Source: Candidatus Gastranaerophilales bacterium
GTDB lineage: Bacteria; Cyanobacteriota; Vampirovibrionia; Gastranaerophilales; Gastranaerophilaceae
Direction of reading: 5' to 3'
DNA: 64,000 nt
NCBI GenBank assembly: GCA_944325145.1
Contig: CALYDL010000005.1
Span: 19,589-83,588, forward strand
A program made the position numbers and the translations under genes. Below, piece by piece: positions 50,761-58,924 of the stretch (positions are counted from its first letter, which is position 1; every line of letters begins with the position of its first letter). Below the pieces are notes generated by a model. That model worked only from the letters and a program-made list of their open reading frames with translations. It did not search any database and was not told where the DNA came from.

Positions 50761-51372
50761 ATGAGATGTTTTTTTGTAATTGCCGTTATCTTTTTAACTT
50801 TCAATTGCGCCTATGGAGCAATTGATGATAATGTTGACTATGATTTTATAAATAACGCATTTACAAACCCAAACCCAACAACAAACAAAGAATTTGAAGA
50901 TGTCATGAATAAATTGGAAAACCCGAAAGAAGGCGTTTTTACAAAAATTTTCAAATTCTTTGAAAAAGACAAAATTAAATATGATAAAGAATTAAAAACA
51001 AGATACGCTAACCCAAACAACCAACCTGTAAGAATAAAAGATGTTCCCGAAGAAAAACCAACGGTTTTAATAACTGCAGAAAGTTATGATTTCAAAGGAA
51101 ACAAAGTTGATGTAGGGTATTATCAGGTTGAATTTAAAAAAGAAAACGGCAAATATTTTCTTGAATTAATGCAAGGCGCAAACAAACACATTGCAACTTT
51201 AATTGCAAGAGAAATAGAAGAAGATGAAAAAGCTCCATCAATTGTATATGGAAGGGCAGAAGCCACAAATAACGGCTATATAAAGGTAATTTACGCCAAT
51301 TTGGATGTAACGCTTTTGGGCTTTTTAAAAGTTAAAGAAGAGCCTAAAAAAGAGTTTGAAGCCATTTATTAA
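50761..51372 (+). CDS. Exported hypothetical protein, 203 aa
   Basis: I do not recognise this protein. Residues 1-19 form a signal peptide (MRCFFVIAVIFLTFNCAYG), probably cut before Ala20; the cysteine context is not a proper lipobox. The mature part is acidic and then basic, with a beta-rich C-terminal half (VLITAESYDFKGNKVDVGYYQV, NGYIKVIYANLDVTL). No membrane helix follows the signal. It has its own promoter with a predicted leaderless start. Confidence 0.7.
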   Translation: MRCFFVIAVIFLTFNCAYGAIDDNVDYDFINNAFTNPNPTTNKEFEDVMNKLENPKEGVFTKIFKFFEKDKIKYDKELKTRYANPNNQPVRIKDVPEEKPTVLITAESYDFKGNKVDVGYYQVEFKKENGKYFLELMQGANKHIATLIAREIEEDEKAPSIVYGRAEATNNGYIKVIYANLDVTLLGFLKVKEEPKKEFEAIY

Positions 51373-51441
51373 CTTATTTAATTAATTTGAACCAAAAAGC
51401 TTTTTTTGTTATCATTTTTTTAGTATTTGGAGTCAGATAAA

Positions 51442-52233
51442 ATGATAAACGGAAAAAAGATAGTTGTTGTCATGCCGGCATATAACGCCGAAAAAACCCT
51501 TGAAATTACATATAAAGAAATTTATAGAGATTTTGTAGATAAAGTTATTTTAGTTGATGATAATTCATCAGATAACACAAAAGAAGTTGCAAAAAACCTA
51601 AACATTACAACCATTGTTCACAAAAAAAACTTAGGCTATGGCGGAAACCAAAAATCTTGCTATTTAGCAGCCCTAAAAGAAGATGCAGACATTGTAATTA
51701 TGGTTCACCCCGATTATCAATATACGCCAAAATTAATTCCTGCAATGGCTTCTATGATAGCATTTGGCGAATATGACACAGTTATTGCATCAAGAATGCT
51801 TACAAATTCTGCCCTAAAAGGCGGTATGCCTTTGTATAAATTCATTGCAAATAAATGTTTAACACTATTTCAAAACATTTTTATGGGGCAAAATTTATCT
51901 GAATACCATACAGGTTTTAGGGCATTTTCAAAAGATGTTCTAAAAGCATTGCCCCTAAAAGAATGCGATAACGACTTTGTTTTTGATAATGAAATGTTGG
52001 CTTTAATTTTTTACTATGGCTTTTCTGTTGGTGAAATATCTTGCCCAACAAAATATTTCCCCGATGCAAGCTCAATTAACCTAAAAAGGTCTATTAAATA
52101 TGGCTTTGGCGTTTTAGGGGTAAGCCTTTCATATTTTCTTGCAAGGCTTTCAATATTTAAAACAAAAATTTTCAGAAAAGATGCTAAAAAACTTGATATG
52201 AACGATAATATAGAATATTATCACCACGAATAA
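51442..52233 (+). CDS. Family 2 glycosyltransferase (DPM1/polyprenyl-phosphate type)
   Basis: The GT-A fold shows VVMPAYNAEKTL, VILVDDNSSDNT and the donor-binding HPDYQYTP in place of a typical DxD. HTGFRAFSKD matches the conserved segment of dolichyl-phosphate-like transferases. There is no C-terminal membrane pair beyond a hydrophobic stretch near residue 225 (FGVLGVSLSYFLARL). Start at 51442 is chosen because GGAG lies 9 bases before it. Such enzymes load a sugar onto a polyprenyl phosphate or a glycolipid in envelope synthesis. Confidence 0.88.
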   Translation: MINGKKIVVVMPAYNAEKTLEITYKEIYRDFVDKVILVDDNSSDNTKEVAKNLNITTIVHKKNLGYGGNQKSCYLAALKEDADIVIMVHPDYQYTPKLIPAMASMIAFGEYDTVIASRMLTNSALKGGMPLYKFIANKCLTLFQNIFMGQNLSEYHTGFRAFSKDVLKALPLKECDNDFVFDNEMLALIFYYGFSVGEISCPTKYFPDASSINLKRSIKYGFGVLGVSLSYFLARLSIFKTKIFRKDAKKLDMNDNIEYYHHE

Positions 52234-52240
52234 TTAATAC

Positions 52241-52264
52241 AAAAGGCGCCTTATAAAAGGCGCC
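52241..52264 (-). terminator. Probable terminator of the ribbon-helix-helix gene
   Basis: The stem GGCGCC / GGCGCC with an 8-base loop is followed on the minus strand by four T. It lies between converging genes. Confidence 0.5.
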
Positions 52265-52312
52265 CTACATTTAGTTATTCTCTTTTTTACTCCGCAAAAT
52301 ACTAGCTCTTTT

Positions 52313-52501
52313 TTAATCCAACAAGGCTTCTAAAATTGATGCGTTCTTAGTTGCTAATGTGTTTTCTCTGATTTTTGATCTATGAATGTATGTTCTTAAT
52401 GCTTCTCTGATTAATTCTGAACGTGAACGATTTTCACCTTCTGCAATTTGGTCGATTTCATCTAAAAATTTTTCGGGCATTGAAATTAAAACTCTTGCCA
52501 T
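52313..52501 (-). CDS. Ribbon-helix-helix (CopG/MetJ-like) DNA-binding protein, 62 aa
   Basis: The fold is clear in RVLISMPEKFLDEIDQIAEGENRSRSE split as a beta strand and two helices, with LIREALRTYI closing helix B. An AAGGAG ribosome site precedes the ATG. Such proteins often act as antitoxins, but no toxin gene adjoins it on either side, so it is more likely a free-standing regulator. A gene-free 200-base stretch upstream is AT-rich and may carry its operators. Confidence 0.88.
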   Translation of the reverse strand: MARVLISMPEKFLDEIDQIAEGENRSRSELIREALRTYIHRSKIRENTLATKNASILEALLD

Positions 52502-52674
52502 TTTCTTATTCTCCTTTTTAATTATTTCTCTCTAGTCTTTGTGCGGGGGTTTGTTTTTTGTTTTTTCCTCTCGTACTTATATAAAGAATTTTTATTTAAA
52601 AAAATTGCCTTTTTTATATTATTTTTATATATTCTATGTTACAAAACTTAATAAACCCTGAAAACGCACAAATA

Positions 52675-52700
52675 AAGCCTGTTTGAAAAAACAGGCTTTT
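52675..52700 (-). terminator. Terminator of the amidohydrolase operon
   Basis: AAAGCCTGTTT / AACAGGCTTTT with a 4-5-base loop, located 20 bases past the amidohydrolase stop. Confidence 0.85.
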
Positions 52701-52720
52701 ATAATTTAAACTATAATTTT

Positions 52721-54034
52721 TTATATTCCTGAAACCAAATTGCCCCTTGAAACCATTTTTCTTCCTTTAATATAAACGTAATCAGGGCGGGTTTTATTTA
52801 AAATTGCATTAAAATCTTCGCCTTCATTTAACCAAAAAACGTTAAAATCAGCGTCTTTTCCCGTTTCAAGAGTTCCTATAATGTTATCCAGCCTTAAAAT
52901 TTTTGCAGGATATTTGGTTAAGTGTGAAATAACTTCTTTGGCATCTAAAATTCCATTGTTTACAAATCTAACTTCATTTAACAAGCTCATATCATCGTTA
53001 AATGCCAAATTGTTTGTTCCAAAACCATATCTTTTGCCAAAAGTTTCATTTACTTTATTAAAATCTAAAACCTGATTATGGAGCTTTTTGCTTACTCTTG
53101 GGCAATAACAGAATGAAACCTTGTTTTCTTTTAAAATTTTAAGGTCATTATCTGTTAAATAGTTTCCATAAGTTGCAATTGTTTGTTTGTTTAATACATC
53201 CAAACCTTTTAAGTAAACAACAGGCGAAACACCTTCTATATATGGTTCAAACTTTTTATATCCGCAAAAAGCGTTCAGGACATCAGAATCAGAAAAACCA
53301 TATTTTACCCAGTCAATTTCATCTTTAGATTCTGACAGCCTTATAGTTAATAAAATGTTATTTTTCTTACAATATTTAACTAAAATTTTAAACAGCCTTT
53401 TATGAACAGATGTCACAGAATGCGGCGCAACGCCCACAAATGTGTTTTCTGATTTTTGTTTCATTAATTTATCAATCTTTTTTTGAATACTTCTGAATTC
53501 TTCTTTGCTTGAATCGGCAGAATCTGAAAATAATTCAAAGAAAAGGTAAGTTTTAATAGGAAGTTCATTTAAAAGAGAAAAATATTTTGATTCTTTTGAA
53601 AGTTGGCAAACACAAGTGGTGCCGTTTAATAAAGATAATTCTAAACCCCTTTTAAAAGATTTTATTTTATCTTCTCTTGTATAGCAAAAGTATTCGCTCA
53701 AAAGGTTTGCAAGCTTAATTGTAAAAGAATTTTTAGGAATACCTGCCAAATGGTAGTGCTTTTTAAAATCGGTAAAGAATTTTTTGATTGTTTCTTTAAA
53801 CCCTTTTAATTTGGTTGTTCCTATATTTGTATATTGAAGGTGATTATGAAGGTTAATAAACCCGGGGGTTATAACGGCATTTCCGAGTTCTTTTAAGTGC
53901 TTTAGGGAGCTTTTATCAAAATTTTCCGCTTTAACAATTTCTTGAACTTTGCCTTCATCAATAATTAAAATGCAATCTTCATAGACATTGTTATCGCCAT
54001 CCATAATCCATTTTGCACTATAACCTTTTGCCAT
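52721..54034 (-). CDS. Amidohydrolase (SsnA/MtaD/chlorohydrolase group)
   Basis: The metal-dependent hydrolase fold has the HxH motif in GFINLHNHLQYTN, then VAPHSVTSVHK, and a region FGTNNLAFNDDMSLLNEVR corresponding to the GTDSxASN segment of the group, where Asn replaces the catalytic Asp. That change deserves attention because the Asp usually binds the metal. Start at 54034 (MAKGYSAKWIM) has a GGGAAAAAG site; the longer frame does not. It is 437 aa. Members deaminate or hydrolyse purines, adenosine derivatives or guanine. It is co-transcribed with the dCMP deaminase gene. Confidence 0.82.
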   Translation of the reverse strand: MAKGYSAKWIMDGDNNVYEDCILIIDEGKVQEIVKAENFDKSSLKHLKELGNAVITPGFINLHNHLQYTNIGTTKLKGFKETIKKFFTDFKKHYHLAGIPKNSFTIKLANLLSEYFCYTREDKIKSFKRGLELSLLNGTTCVCQLSKESKYFSLLNELPIKTYLFFELFSDSADSSKEEFRSIQKKIDKLMKQKSENTFVGVAPHSVTSVHKRLFKILVKYCKKNNILLTIRLSESKDEIDWVKYGFSDSDVLNAFCGYKKFEPYIEGVSPVVYLKGLDVLNKQTIATYGNYLTDNDLKILKENKVSFCYCPRVSKKLHNQVLDFNKVNETFGKRYGFGTNNLAFNDDMSLLNEVRFVNNGILDAKEVISHLTKYPAKILRLDNIIGTLETGKDADFNVFWLNEGEDFNAILNKTRPDYVYIKGRKMVSRGNLVSGI

Positions 54035-54044
54035 CTTTTTCCCT

Positions 54045-54497
54045 TTAAACCATAGCCATTTCTGATAATTCTTTTTTAATATCTTCAACCGAAACATGAA
54101 CTATTGGAGTTCCTGTTTCTTTTTGAAGATAAACATCAATAATTCCTGCCTGCACAATAAACCTTTTGCATAAAATGCAAATCATTGTGTGGCCGTATAT
54201 ATACATAGTGGCGCCCTTGCACCTGTCTTGCCCCGCTTGAATTATAGCGTTTTGTTCAGCGTGGATTGAACGGCAAGTTTCATATCTTGTGCCGGATTCA
54301 ATATTATTTTTAATTCGGTAGCAATACCCCAATTCATGACAGGATACAACCTTAGAGGGGGTTCCGTTGTAGCCTGTGGCTTTAATTTTTTTATCATCGC
54401 CCACAATAACGGCACCCACATTTGCCCTTAAGCAATTAGACCTTGAAGCACAAGTCTTTGCAATTTCCATAAAATATTCATCCCAAGGTTTTATCAT
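54045..54497 (-). CDS. comEB: dCMP deaminase (ComEB-like)
   Basis: The enzyme converts dCMP to dUMP, feeding thymidylate synthesis. The zinc site is HAEQNAI (His and catalytic Glu) together with the C-x-x-C in MICILCKRF. ATGYNGTPSKV and the RSNCLRANVGAVIVG segment are typical. The 150-aa length is right. It is followed 10 bases later by the amidohydrolase gene, so both may serve nucleotide or base salvage. Confidence 0.93.
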   Translation of the reverse strand: MIKPWDEYFMEIAKTCASRSNCLRANVGAVIVGDDKKIKATGYNGTPSKVVSCHELGYCYRIKNNIESGTRYETCRSIHAEQNAIIQAGQDRCKGATMYIYGHTMICILCKRFIVQAGIIDVYLQKETGTPIVHVSVEDIKKELSEMAMV

Positions 54498-54578
54498 TTC
54501 GGTTTAATTGCCTTAAATTAAATGGTTTTACTAAAATTAAGATACCATATAATAGGGTTTTAATCAATTTTTAAGAAT

Positions 54579-54645
54579 AATCTATTGCAAAATAATGCAA
54601 AAAACATTAAAATGCTTAAATAGCAACTTTTTAGTGCAATAGATT
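54579..54645. repeat. Inverted repeat in the leader of the zinc-ribbon gene
   Basis: AATCTATTGCA (54579-54589) and its exact reverse complement TGCAATAGATT (54635-54645) flank a 45-base loop that holds a smaller GC-poor stem. It ends 54 bases before the start codon of the next gene. It could be a structured 5' leader or a paired operator. Confidence 0.5.
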
Positions 54646-54699
54646 TTATATTTCTTGTACCAAAATTGCAAATTTACAAATAACCTAAGGAGACCCAAA

Positions 54700-54972
54700 A
54701 TGTACCAAGACGAAACCCTTCAATGTGAAGATTGCGGCAAAGAGTTTGTATTCACAGTAGGCGAACAAGAATTTTATGCTGAAAAAGGTTTAGTAAACAA
54801 ACCCAAAAGATGCCCCGAATGCAGACAACAAAGACGTCAAAAAAGCAAAAAAAGGCTTTATGATGCCGTTTGCTCAGAATGCGGCGCACAAACAAAAGTT
54901 CCTTTCAAACCCATTGAAGGAAAAGAAATCTATTGCAAAGAATGCTTCCACAAAAGACAACAACAAGCATAA
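54700..54972 (+). CDS. Zinc-ribbon protein with CxxC pairs, 90 aa
   Basis: The first half has CEDCGKEFVFTVGEQEFYAEKG with CPECRQQRR, a known zinc-ribbon module in bacterial small proteins. The second half has CSECGAQTKVPFKPIEG with CKECF, a second ribbon. All eight cysteines are in C-x-x-C pairs, so two zinc ions are expected. The start at 54700 is set by AAGGAG upstream. The role is probably nucleic-acid or protein binding; nothing more specific can be said. Confidence 0.85.
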   Translation: MYQDETLQCEDCGKEFVFTVGEQEFYAEKGLVNKPKRCPECRQQRRQKSKKRLYDAVCSECGAQTKVPFKPIEGKEIYCKECFHKRQQQA

Positions 54973-54992
54973 AACAAAAGATTTTAACAAAA

Positions 54993-55028
54993 ACAGGTCT
55001 TGCAATTTAAAAGCAGGGTCTGTTTTTT
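54993..55028 (+). terminator. Rho-independent terminator
   Basis: ACAGGTCTTGC pairs with GCAGGGTCTGT over 11 positions, three of them G-T, followed by six T. It ends the zinc-ribbon transcript. Confidence 0.8.
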
Positions 55029-55085
55029 AATTTAAAATTTTATATTATAATAATTAAGCAAAATTGAAGGAATAAAAAGCAACCG

Positions 55086-57443
55086 ATGCAAGAAATAACA
55101 ACGCTTGATAAATTAAAAACAGGTGAAGATGCAATTATTCAAGCAATTGAATGCGAAGATAAAGCATTAAGAAGCCATATTTTAGATATGGGCTTAACCC
55201 CCGGCGTTGAAGTTACCTTAATTAAAACCGCCCCCATGGGAAACCCTTTAGAAATAAGGCTTAGAGGGTATGAACTTACAATAAGAAAAGAAGACGCCGC
55301 AAAAATTAAAATTGAAAATATCCACAAAGCCCACGACAAAAAAAGGGAATATAAAAGGTTTGATGTTATTGAGCACTCTAAAATAGGCGAAATTCCCGCT
55401 GACCCCATTAAAGAAAGAAACCCCATTAAAGGAAGAATTAATTTTGCGCTTGCAGGCAATCAAAATTCAGGCAAAACTTCGCTTTTTAACAGGCTTACAG
55501 GCTCAAGCGCCCGTGTGGGAAACTTCCCCGGAGTTACGGTTGAAAAAAAAGAAGGATACATAAAAAACCAAGAAGACGTTGTTGTGGTTGACCTCCCCGG
55601 GATTTATTCGCTATCGCCTTATTCAAAAGAAGAAATTGTTACAAGAAACTTTATTTTAGATGAAAAACCAAACGGAATTATAAATATAGTTGATGCAACA
55701 AACATTGAAAGAAACCTTTATTTAACACTTCAATTAATTGAACTAAACATTCCTATGGTAATTGCCCTAAATATGATGGATGAAGTGACAGAATCCGGCG
55801 GAAACATTGATATAAACGGGCTAGAGGCTGCTTTAGGGGTTCCTGTTGTGCCAATTTCTGCTCTTAAAAATGAAGGCATTCAAGAATTAATTGATCACGC
55901 CATAAACGTTGCAAGATACAAAAAACGCCCCCAAAGGCTTGATTTTTGCGATGCAGACAACCCAAAAACCCAAGCTGTGCACAGGTGCATTCACTCAATA
56001 GGCCATTTAATTGAAGACCACGCCCACTTAGCCCAAATTTCACTTCGTTTTGCGGCAACAAAACTAACAGAAGGCGACCCTTTGGTTTTAGAAATGCTTT
56101 CTTTAGATAAAAACGAACGAATGATTTGCGCAAGAATAATAAAAGAAATGGAAGAAGATAGGGGCTTAGATAGAGAAGCGGCCCTTGCCGATATGAGATT
56201 TTCTTTTATTGAAGAACTTTGCTATAACTACGTTCAAAAACCAAAAGAAACAATCGGGCATAAAATAACCATTCAATTGGATAAAATTTTAACGGGCAAA
56301 TATACTGCAATTCCCGCATTTTTTATAATAATGGCGTTCATTTTTTATCTTACATTTGGGCCTTTGGGCGGAACGTTGTCAAACGTTATGAATTTTGGAA
56401 TTGCTTATTTTACAAACCTTACGGATACTTTTTTAACAAATTACGGGCTTAACCCTGTTGTGCATTCTCTTATTATAAAAGGTATATATGCAGGCGTTGG
56501 CGCCGTTTTAAGTTTTCTTCCGATTATTGTGGTTTTATTTTTCTTTTTATCAATTTTGGAAGATTCAGGATATATGGCACGTGTTGCCTTCATTATGGAT
56601 AAAACCTTAAGAAAAATAGGATTATCGGGAAGAAGCTTTGTGCCTATGATTATGGGCTTTGGCTGTTCTGTTCCCGCCATTATGGCAACAAGAACGCTGC
56701 CATCCGAACGTGACCGTAAAATGACAATTTTATTAACACCTTTTATGTCATGTTCTGCTAAACTCCCAATTTACGCCCTTTTTACGGCGGCGTTTTTTGC
56801 GGATAAAAAAGTTTTGGTTATTGTCGGGCTTTATTTAATAGGCGTTATTGTGGGAATAATTTCAATTTTAATTTTAAAACTTTTTGCCTTTAAAGGTGCG
56901 CCTGTTCCTTTTGTAATGGAATTGCCTAATTATAGAATGCCAACCGCAAAAACCGTTTTAAGATTAATTTATATAAAAGCAAAAGATTTTGTAACAAAAG
57001 CTTTTACCATAATTTTTGTTGCAGCGATTGTAATTTGGTTTTTACAAAATTTCGATTCAAGAATTAATTTGGTGGTTGATTCATCAAAAAGCCTTCTTGC
57101 AGGCTTAGGAAACCTTTTAGTTCCTTTATTTAAACCCCTTGGAATAGATGATTGGAGAGTTTCAACAGCGTTTATAACGGGCTTTATGGCAAAAGAAAGC
57201 GTTGTTTCAACCTTAACGGTGCTTTTAGGGGGTGATGTTTCAAAACTGCCTTTAATGTTTACAAAATTAACCGCCTTTGTATTTCTTGTTTTTTCACTTC
57301 TCTATACACCTTGTGTTGCCGCCATTGCAACCGTTAGAAGAGAACTTGGAAAAAGATGGGCATTTTTTGTTATATTCTTTCAATGTTTTATAGCTTGGTT
57401 TGTTGCTTTTATTGTTTATGAAATAGGAAGCAAACTTTTCTAA
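55086..57443 (+). CDS. feoB: FeoA-FeoB fusion, ferrous iron transporter
   Basis: Residues about 1-78 are a FeoA (SH3-like) domain: HILDMGLTPGVEVTLI and LRGYELTIRKEDA. The FeoB GTPase follows with G1 GNQNSGKTSLF, G3 DLPGIYSL and G4 ALNMMDE. The C-terminal channel has about ten helices, including GFGCSVPAIMATRT and a second Gate-type repeat (GFMAKESVVSTL). In most bacteria FeoA and FeoB are separate proteins; fusion is found in some lineages. At 785 aa it is full length. It imports Fe2+, as expected for an anaerobe. Its stop overlaps the prmC stop on the other strand. Confidence 0.96.
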   Translation: MQEITTLDKLKTGEDAIIQAIECEDKALRSHILDMGLTPGVEVTLIKTAPMGNPLEIRLRGYELTIRKEDAAKIKIENIHKAHDKKREYKRFDVIEHSKIGEIPADPIKERNPIKGRINFALAGNQNSGKTSLFNRLTGSSARVGNFPGVTVEKKEGYIKNQEDVVVVDLPGIYSLSPYSKEEIVTRNFILDEKPNGIINIVDATNIERNLYLTLQLIELNIPMVIALNMMDEVTESGGNIDINGLEAALGVPVVPISALKNEGIQELIDHAINVARYKKRPQRLDFCDADNPKTQAVHRCIHSIGHLIEDHAHLAQISLRFAATKLTEGDPLVLEMLSLDKNERMICARIIKEMEEDRGLDREAALADMRFSFIEELCYNYVQKPKETIGHKITIQLDKILTGKYTAIPAFFIIMAFIFYLTFGPLGGTLSNVMNFGIAYFTNLTDTFLTNYGLNPVVHSLIIKGIYAGVGAVLSFLPIIVVLFFFLSILEDSGYMARVAFIMDKTLRKIGLSGRSFVPMIMGFGCSVPAIMATRTLPSERDRKMTILLTPFMSCSAKLPIYALFTAAFFADKKVLVIVGLYLIGVIVGIISILILKLFAFKGAPVPFVMELPNYRMPTAKTVLRLIYIKAKDFVTKAFTIIFVAAIVIWFLQNFDSRINLVVDSSKSLLAGLGNLLVPLFKPLGIDDWRVSTAFITGFMAKESVVSTLTVLLGGDVSKLPLMFTKLTAFVFLVFSLLYTPCVAAIATVRRELGKRWAFFVIFFQCFIAWFVAFIVYEIGSKLF

Positions 57444-58276
57444 ATTTCGGCTTTTATAACTCTTTCAATATTTGCCAAATCTTTTATTATTTGAACATTT
57501 TTAAAACCATTATCTGATAAAAGCTTAAAAACATCGTCCGCTTGGCCTTGCATTAGTTCAAAGAAAATAAAACCGCCTTTTTTTAAAAATTTTGGCGCAT
57601 CAGCTATTATTTTTTCATAAAAATATAGCCCCTTGTCATCATTTGTAAATAAAGCATTATATGGTTCAAATTTAACTTCATCTTGAATTGTTTCATACAT
57701 TTTTTTTGGAATATAAGGGGGGTTTGAAACAATAATGTCAAATTTTTCATCACTTCTTATATTTGAAAAAAGGTCTGATTTTCTAAAAATACAGGTTCTA
57801 ATTAAATTCAGTTTTTTAACATTATCAAGCGCTATATGAATTGCACCGTTTGAAATATCCGCCCCTAAAATTTCAACCTCCAAATTTTTTTCTTTTGAAT
57901 ATTTTCCAACCATGCAGGGAATAATGCCTGAACCTGTTCCTATATCTAAAATTTTAGCGCCTTTGAAAATTTCTTTATTTACTTCTCTTATTAAAATTTC
58001 TGTTTCATCTCTTGGAATTAAAACATCACTATTTACAATAAATTTTTCACCCATAAAATGTGCATAGCCTAAAATATATTGAATAGGCTTTTTGGTTTCA
58101 ATTCTTTCTTTTATATAGGGCATAATTTGAGCTTCGTCAAATTCATTTATAAATAAAAGCTCTTCAAGTTTTTTCCCCGTTACTTTTTCTAAAATTAATT
58201 CAACTTCAATTTTTGCTTCGTTTGAAGGAATGTTTGCTTCAACTAAAATTTTAATAAAATCATTCTTTGTTTTCAT
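57440..58276 (-). CDS. prmC: Release factor glutamine methyltransferase PrmC
   Basis: PrmC methylates the glutamine of the GGQ motif in peptide chain release factors. The N-terminal helical region (NEAKIEVELILEKVTGKKLEELL) precedes the SAM-binding KILDIGTGSGIIP and the catalytic NPPY (VSNPPYIPKKM). The 278-aa length is typical. The start at 58276 (MKTKNDF) is chosen over 58297, giving a 17-base overlap with the gene before it. It is the last gene of the era operon. Confidence 0.93.
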   Translation of the reverse strand: MKTKNDFIKILVEANIPSNEAKIEVELILEKVTGKKLEELLFINEFDEAQIMPYIKERIETKKPIQYILGYAHFMGEKFIVNSDVLIPRDETEILIREVNKEIFKGAKILDIGTGSGIIPCMVGKYSKEKNLEVEILGADISNGAIHIALDNVKKLNLIRTCIFRKSDLFSNIRSDEKFDIIVSNPPYIPKKMYETIQDEVKFEPYNALFTNDDKGLYFYEKIIADAPKFLKKGGFIFFELMQGQADDVFKLLSDNGFKNVQIIKDLANIERVIKAEI

Positions 58277-58766
58277 TATTGTCTTCACTTTTATCAATTA
58301 TTTCCATAATCCAATTTCTAAGGTCTAATCTTGTTGCATCTTTTGTATCTTTCATTTCAACATTGTGCGCTTTTGCAACTTTTTCATAATAAAAAAGCTG
58401 TTTTTTTGTGGGTTTTAATTTGCTCATTTTAAAATCTTGTGCACACTTTCTTTGTTCTTTTTGAAATTGTTTTTGTTTTTCTATTATGGGTTTTAATTTT
58501 TCTTTCTGCTCAAGTTCAAAAAAAACGTAATCAACAACAAGCCCTAAATCTTTTATAAAATTTTCATCAGATAAAAGTTCAATCACAAATTCAAAATGGG
58601 GATTATTTAATTCATAATAATAATTTTCATCTTCAATAAATTTATCAATAATATCTTCTTTTTTAAGGTTTTTATTTTTTTTCACAAATGAAGCAAAATA
58701 GCTGAATAGCATTGCTTTTTGCCTTGGTGTGAGATATAAAAAAACTTGGTTTTTAATATAAAACAT
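58260..58766 (-). CDS. Hypothetical protein, 168 aa, in the era-prmC operon
   Basis: I do not recognise this protein. It is charged and helical, with aromatic-rich N-terminal stretches (MLFSYFASFVKKN, YYYELNNPHFEFVIELL). The C-terminal LKPTKKQLFYYEKVAKAHN segment resembles small domains of the P-T-x-x-Q-x-x-Y type seen in unknown proteins, followed by LDLRNWIMEII. There is no signal peptide. It starts 2 bases after the stop of the 51-aa gene and overlaps prmC, so the four genes are translated as a unit. Confidence 0.75.
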   Translation of the reverse strand: MFYIKNQVFLYLTPRQKAMLFSYFASFVKKNKNLKKEDIIDKFIEDENYYYELNNPHFEFVIELLSDENFIKDLGLVVDYVFFELEQKEKLKPIIEKQKQFQKEQRKCAQDFKMSKLKPTKKQLFYYEKVAKAHNVEMKDTKDATRLDLRNWIMEIIDKSEDNNENKE

Positions 58767-58768
58767 TT

Positions 58769-58924
58769 TTAAATTAAATCCTTAAAAGAAAATTCTTTTT
58801 TAATTTTTTTAAATTGTTCAAATTTTTCTGTAATAGAATTTGTAGCATTCAAATTTTCAGAAAATTTTTCTTTTATTTTCTTTTCAAATTTCTTTTCTTC
58901 AATGTTTTTAATTTTATCATCCAT
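58769..58924 (-). CDS. Small hypothetical protein, 51 aa, between era and the 168-aa gene
   Basis: The frame runs from the ATG at 58924, which overlaps the era stop as TAATG, to a TAA two bases before the next ATG. The product is highly basic and helical (MDDKIKNIEEKKFEKK, then ITEKFEQFKKIKKEFS, ending KDLI). It has no signal peptide or cysteines. Its exact fit between two coupled genes and absence of any spare bases argue that it is translated. It may be a short coiled-coil partner; no family is recognised. Confidence 0.65.
   Translation of the reverse strand: MDDKIKNIEEKKFEKKIKEKFSENLNATNSITEKFEQFKKIKKEFSFKDLI

Noticed and set aside
52313..52501. Toxin-antitoxin module around the ribbon-helix-helix gene
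   Set aside because: No toxin-like gene lies on either side; the neighbours are a glycosyltransferase and an amidohydrolase.
55040..55075. TATTATAATA before feoAB as a Fur box
   Set aside because: Only a 10-base AT palindrome with no match to the 25-base operator at 22825; too weak in AT-rich sequence.
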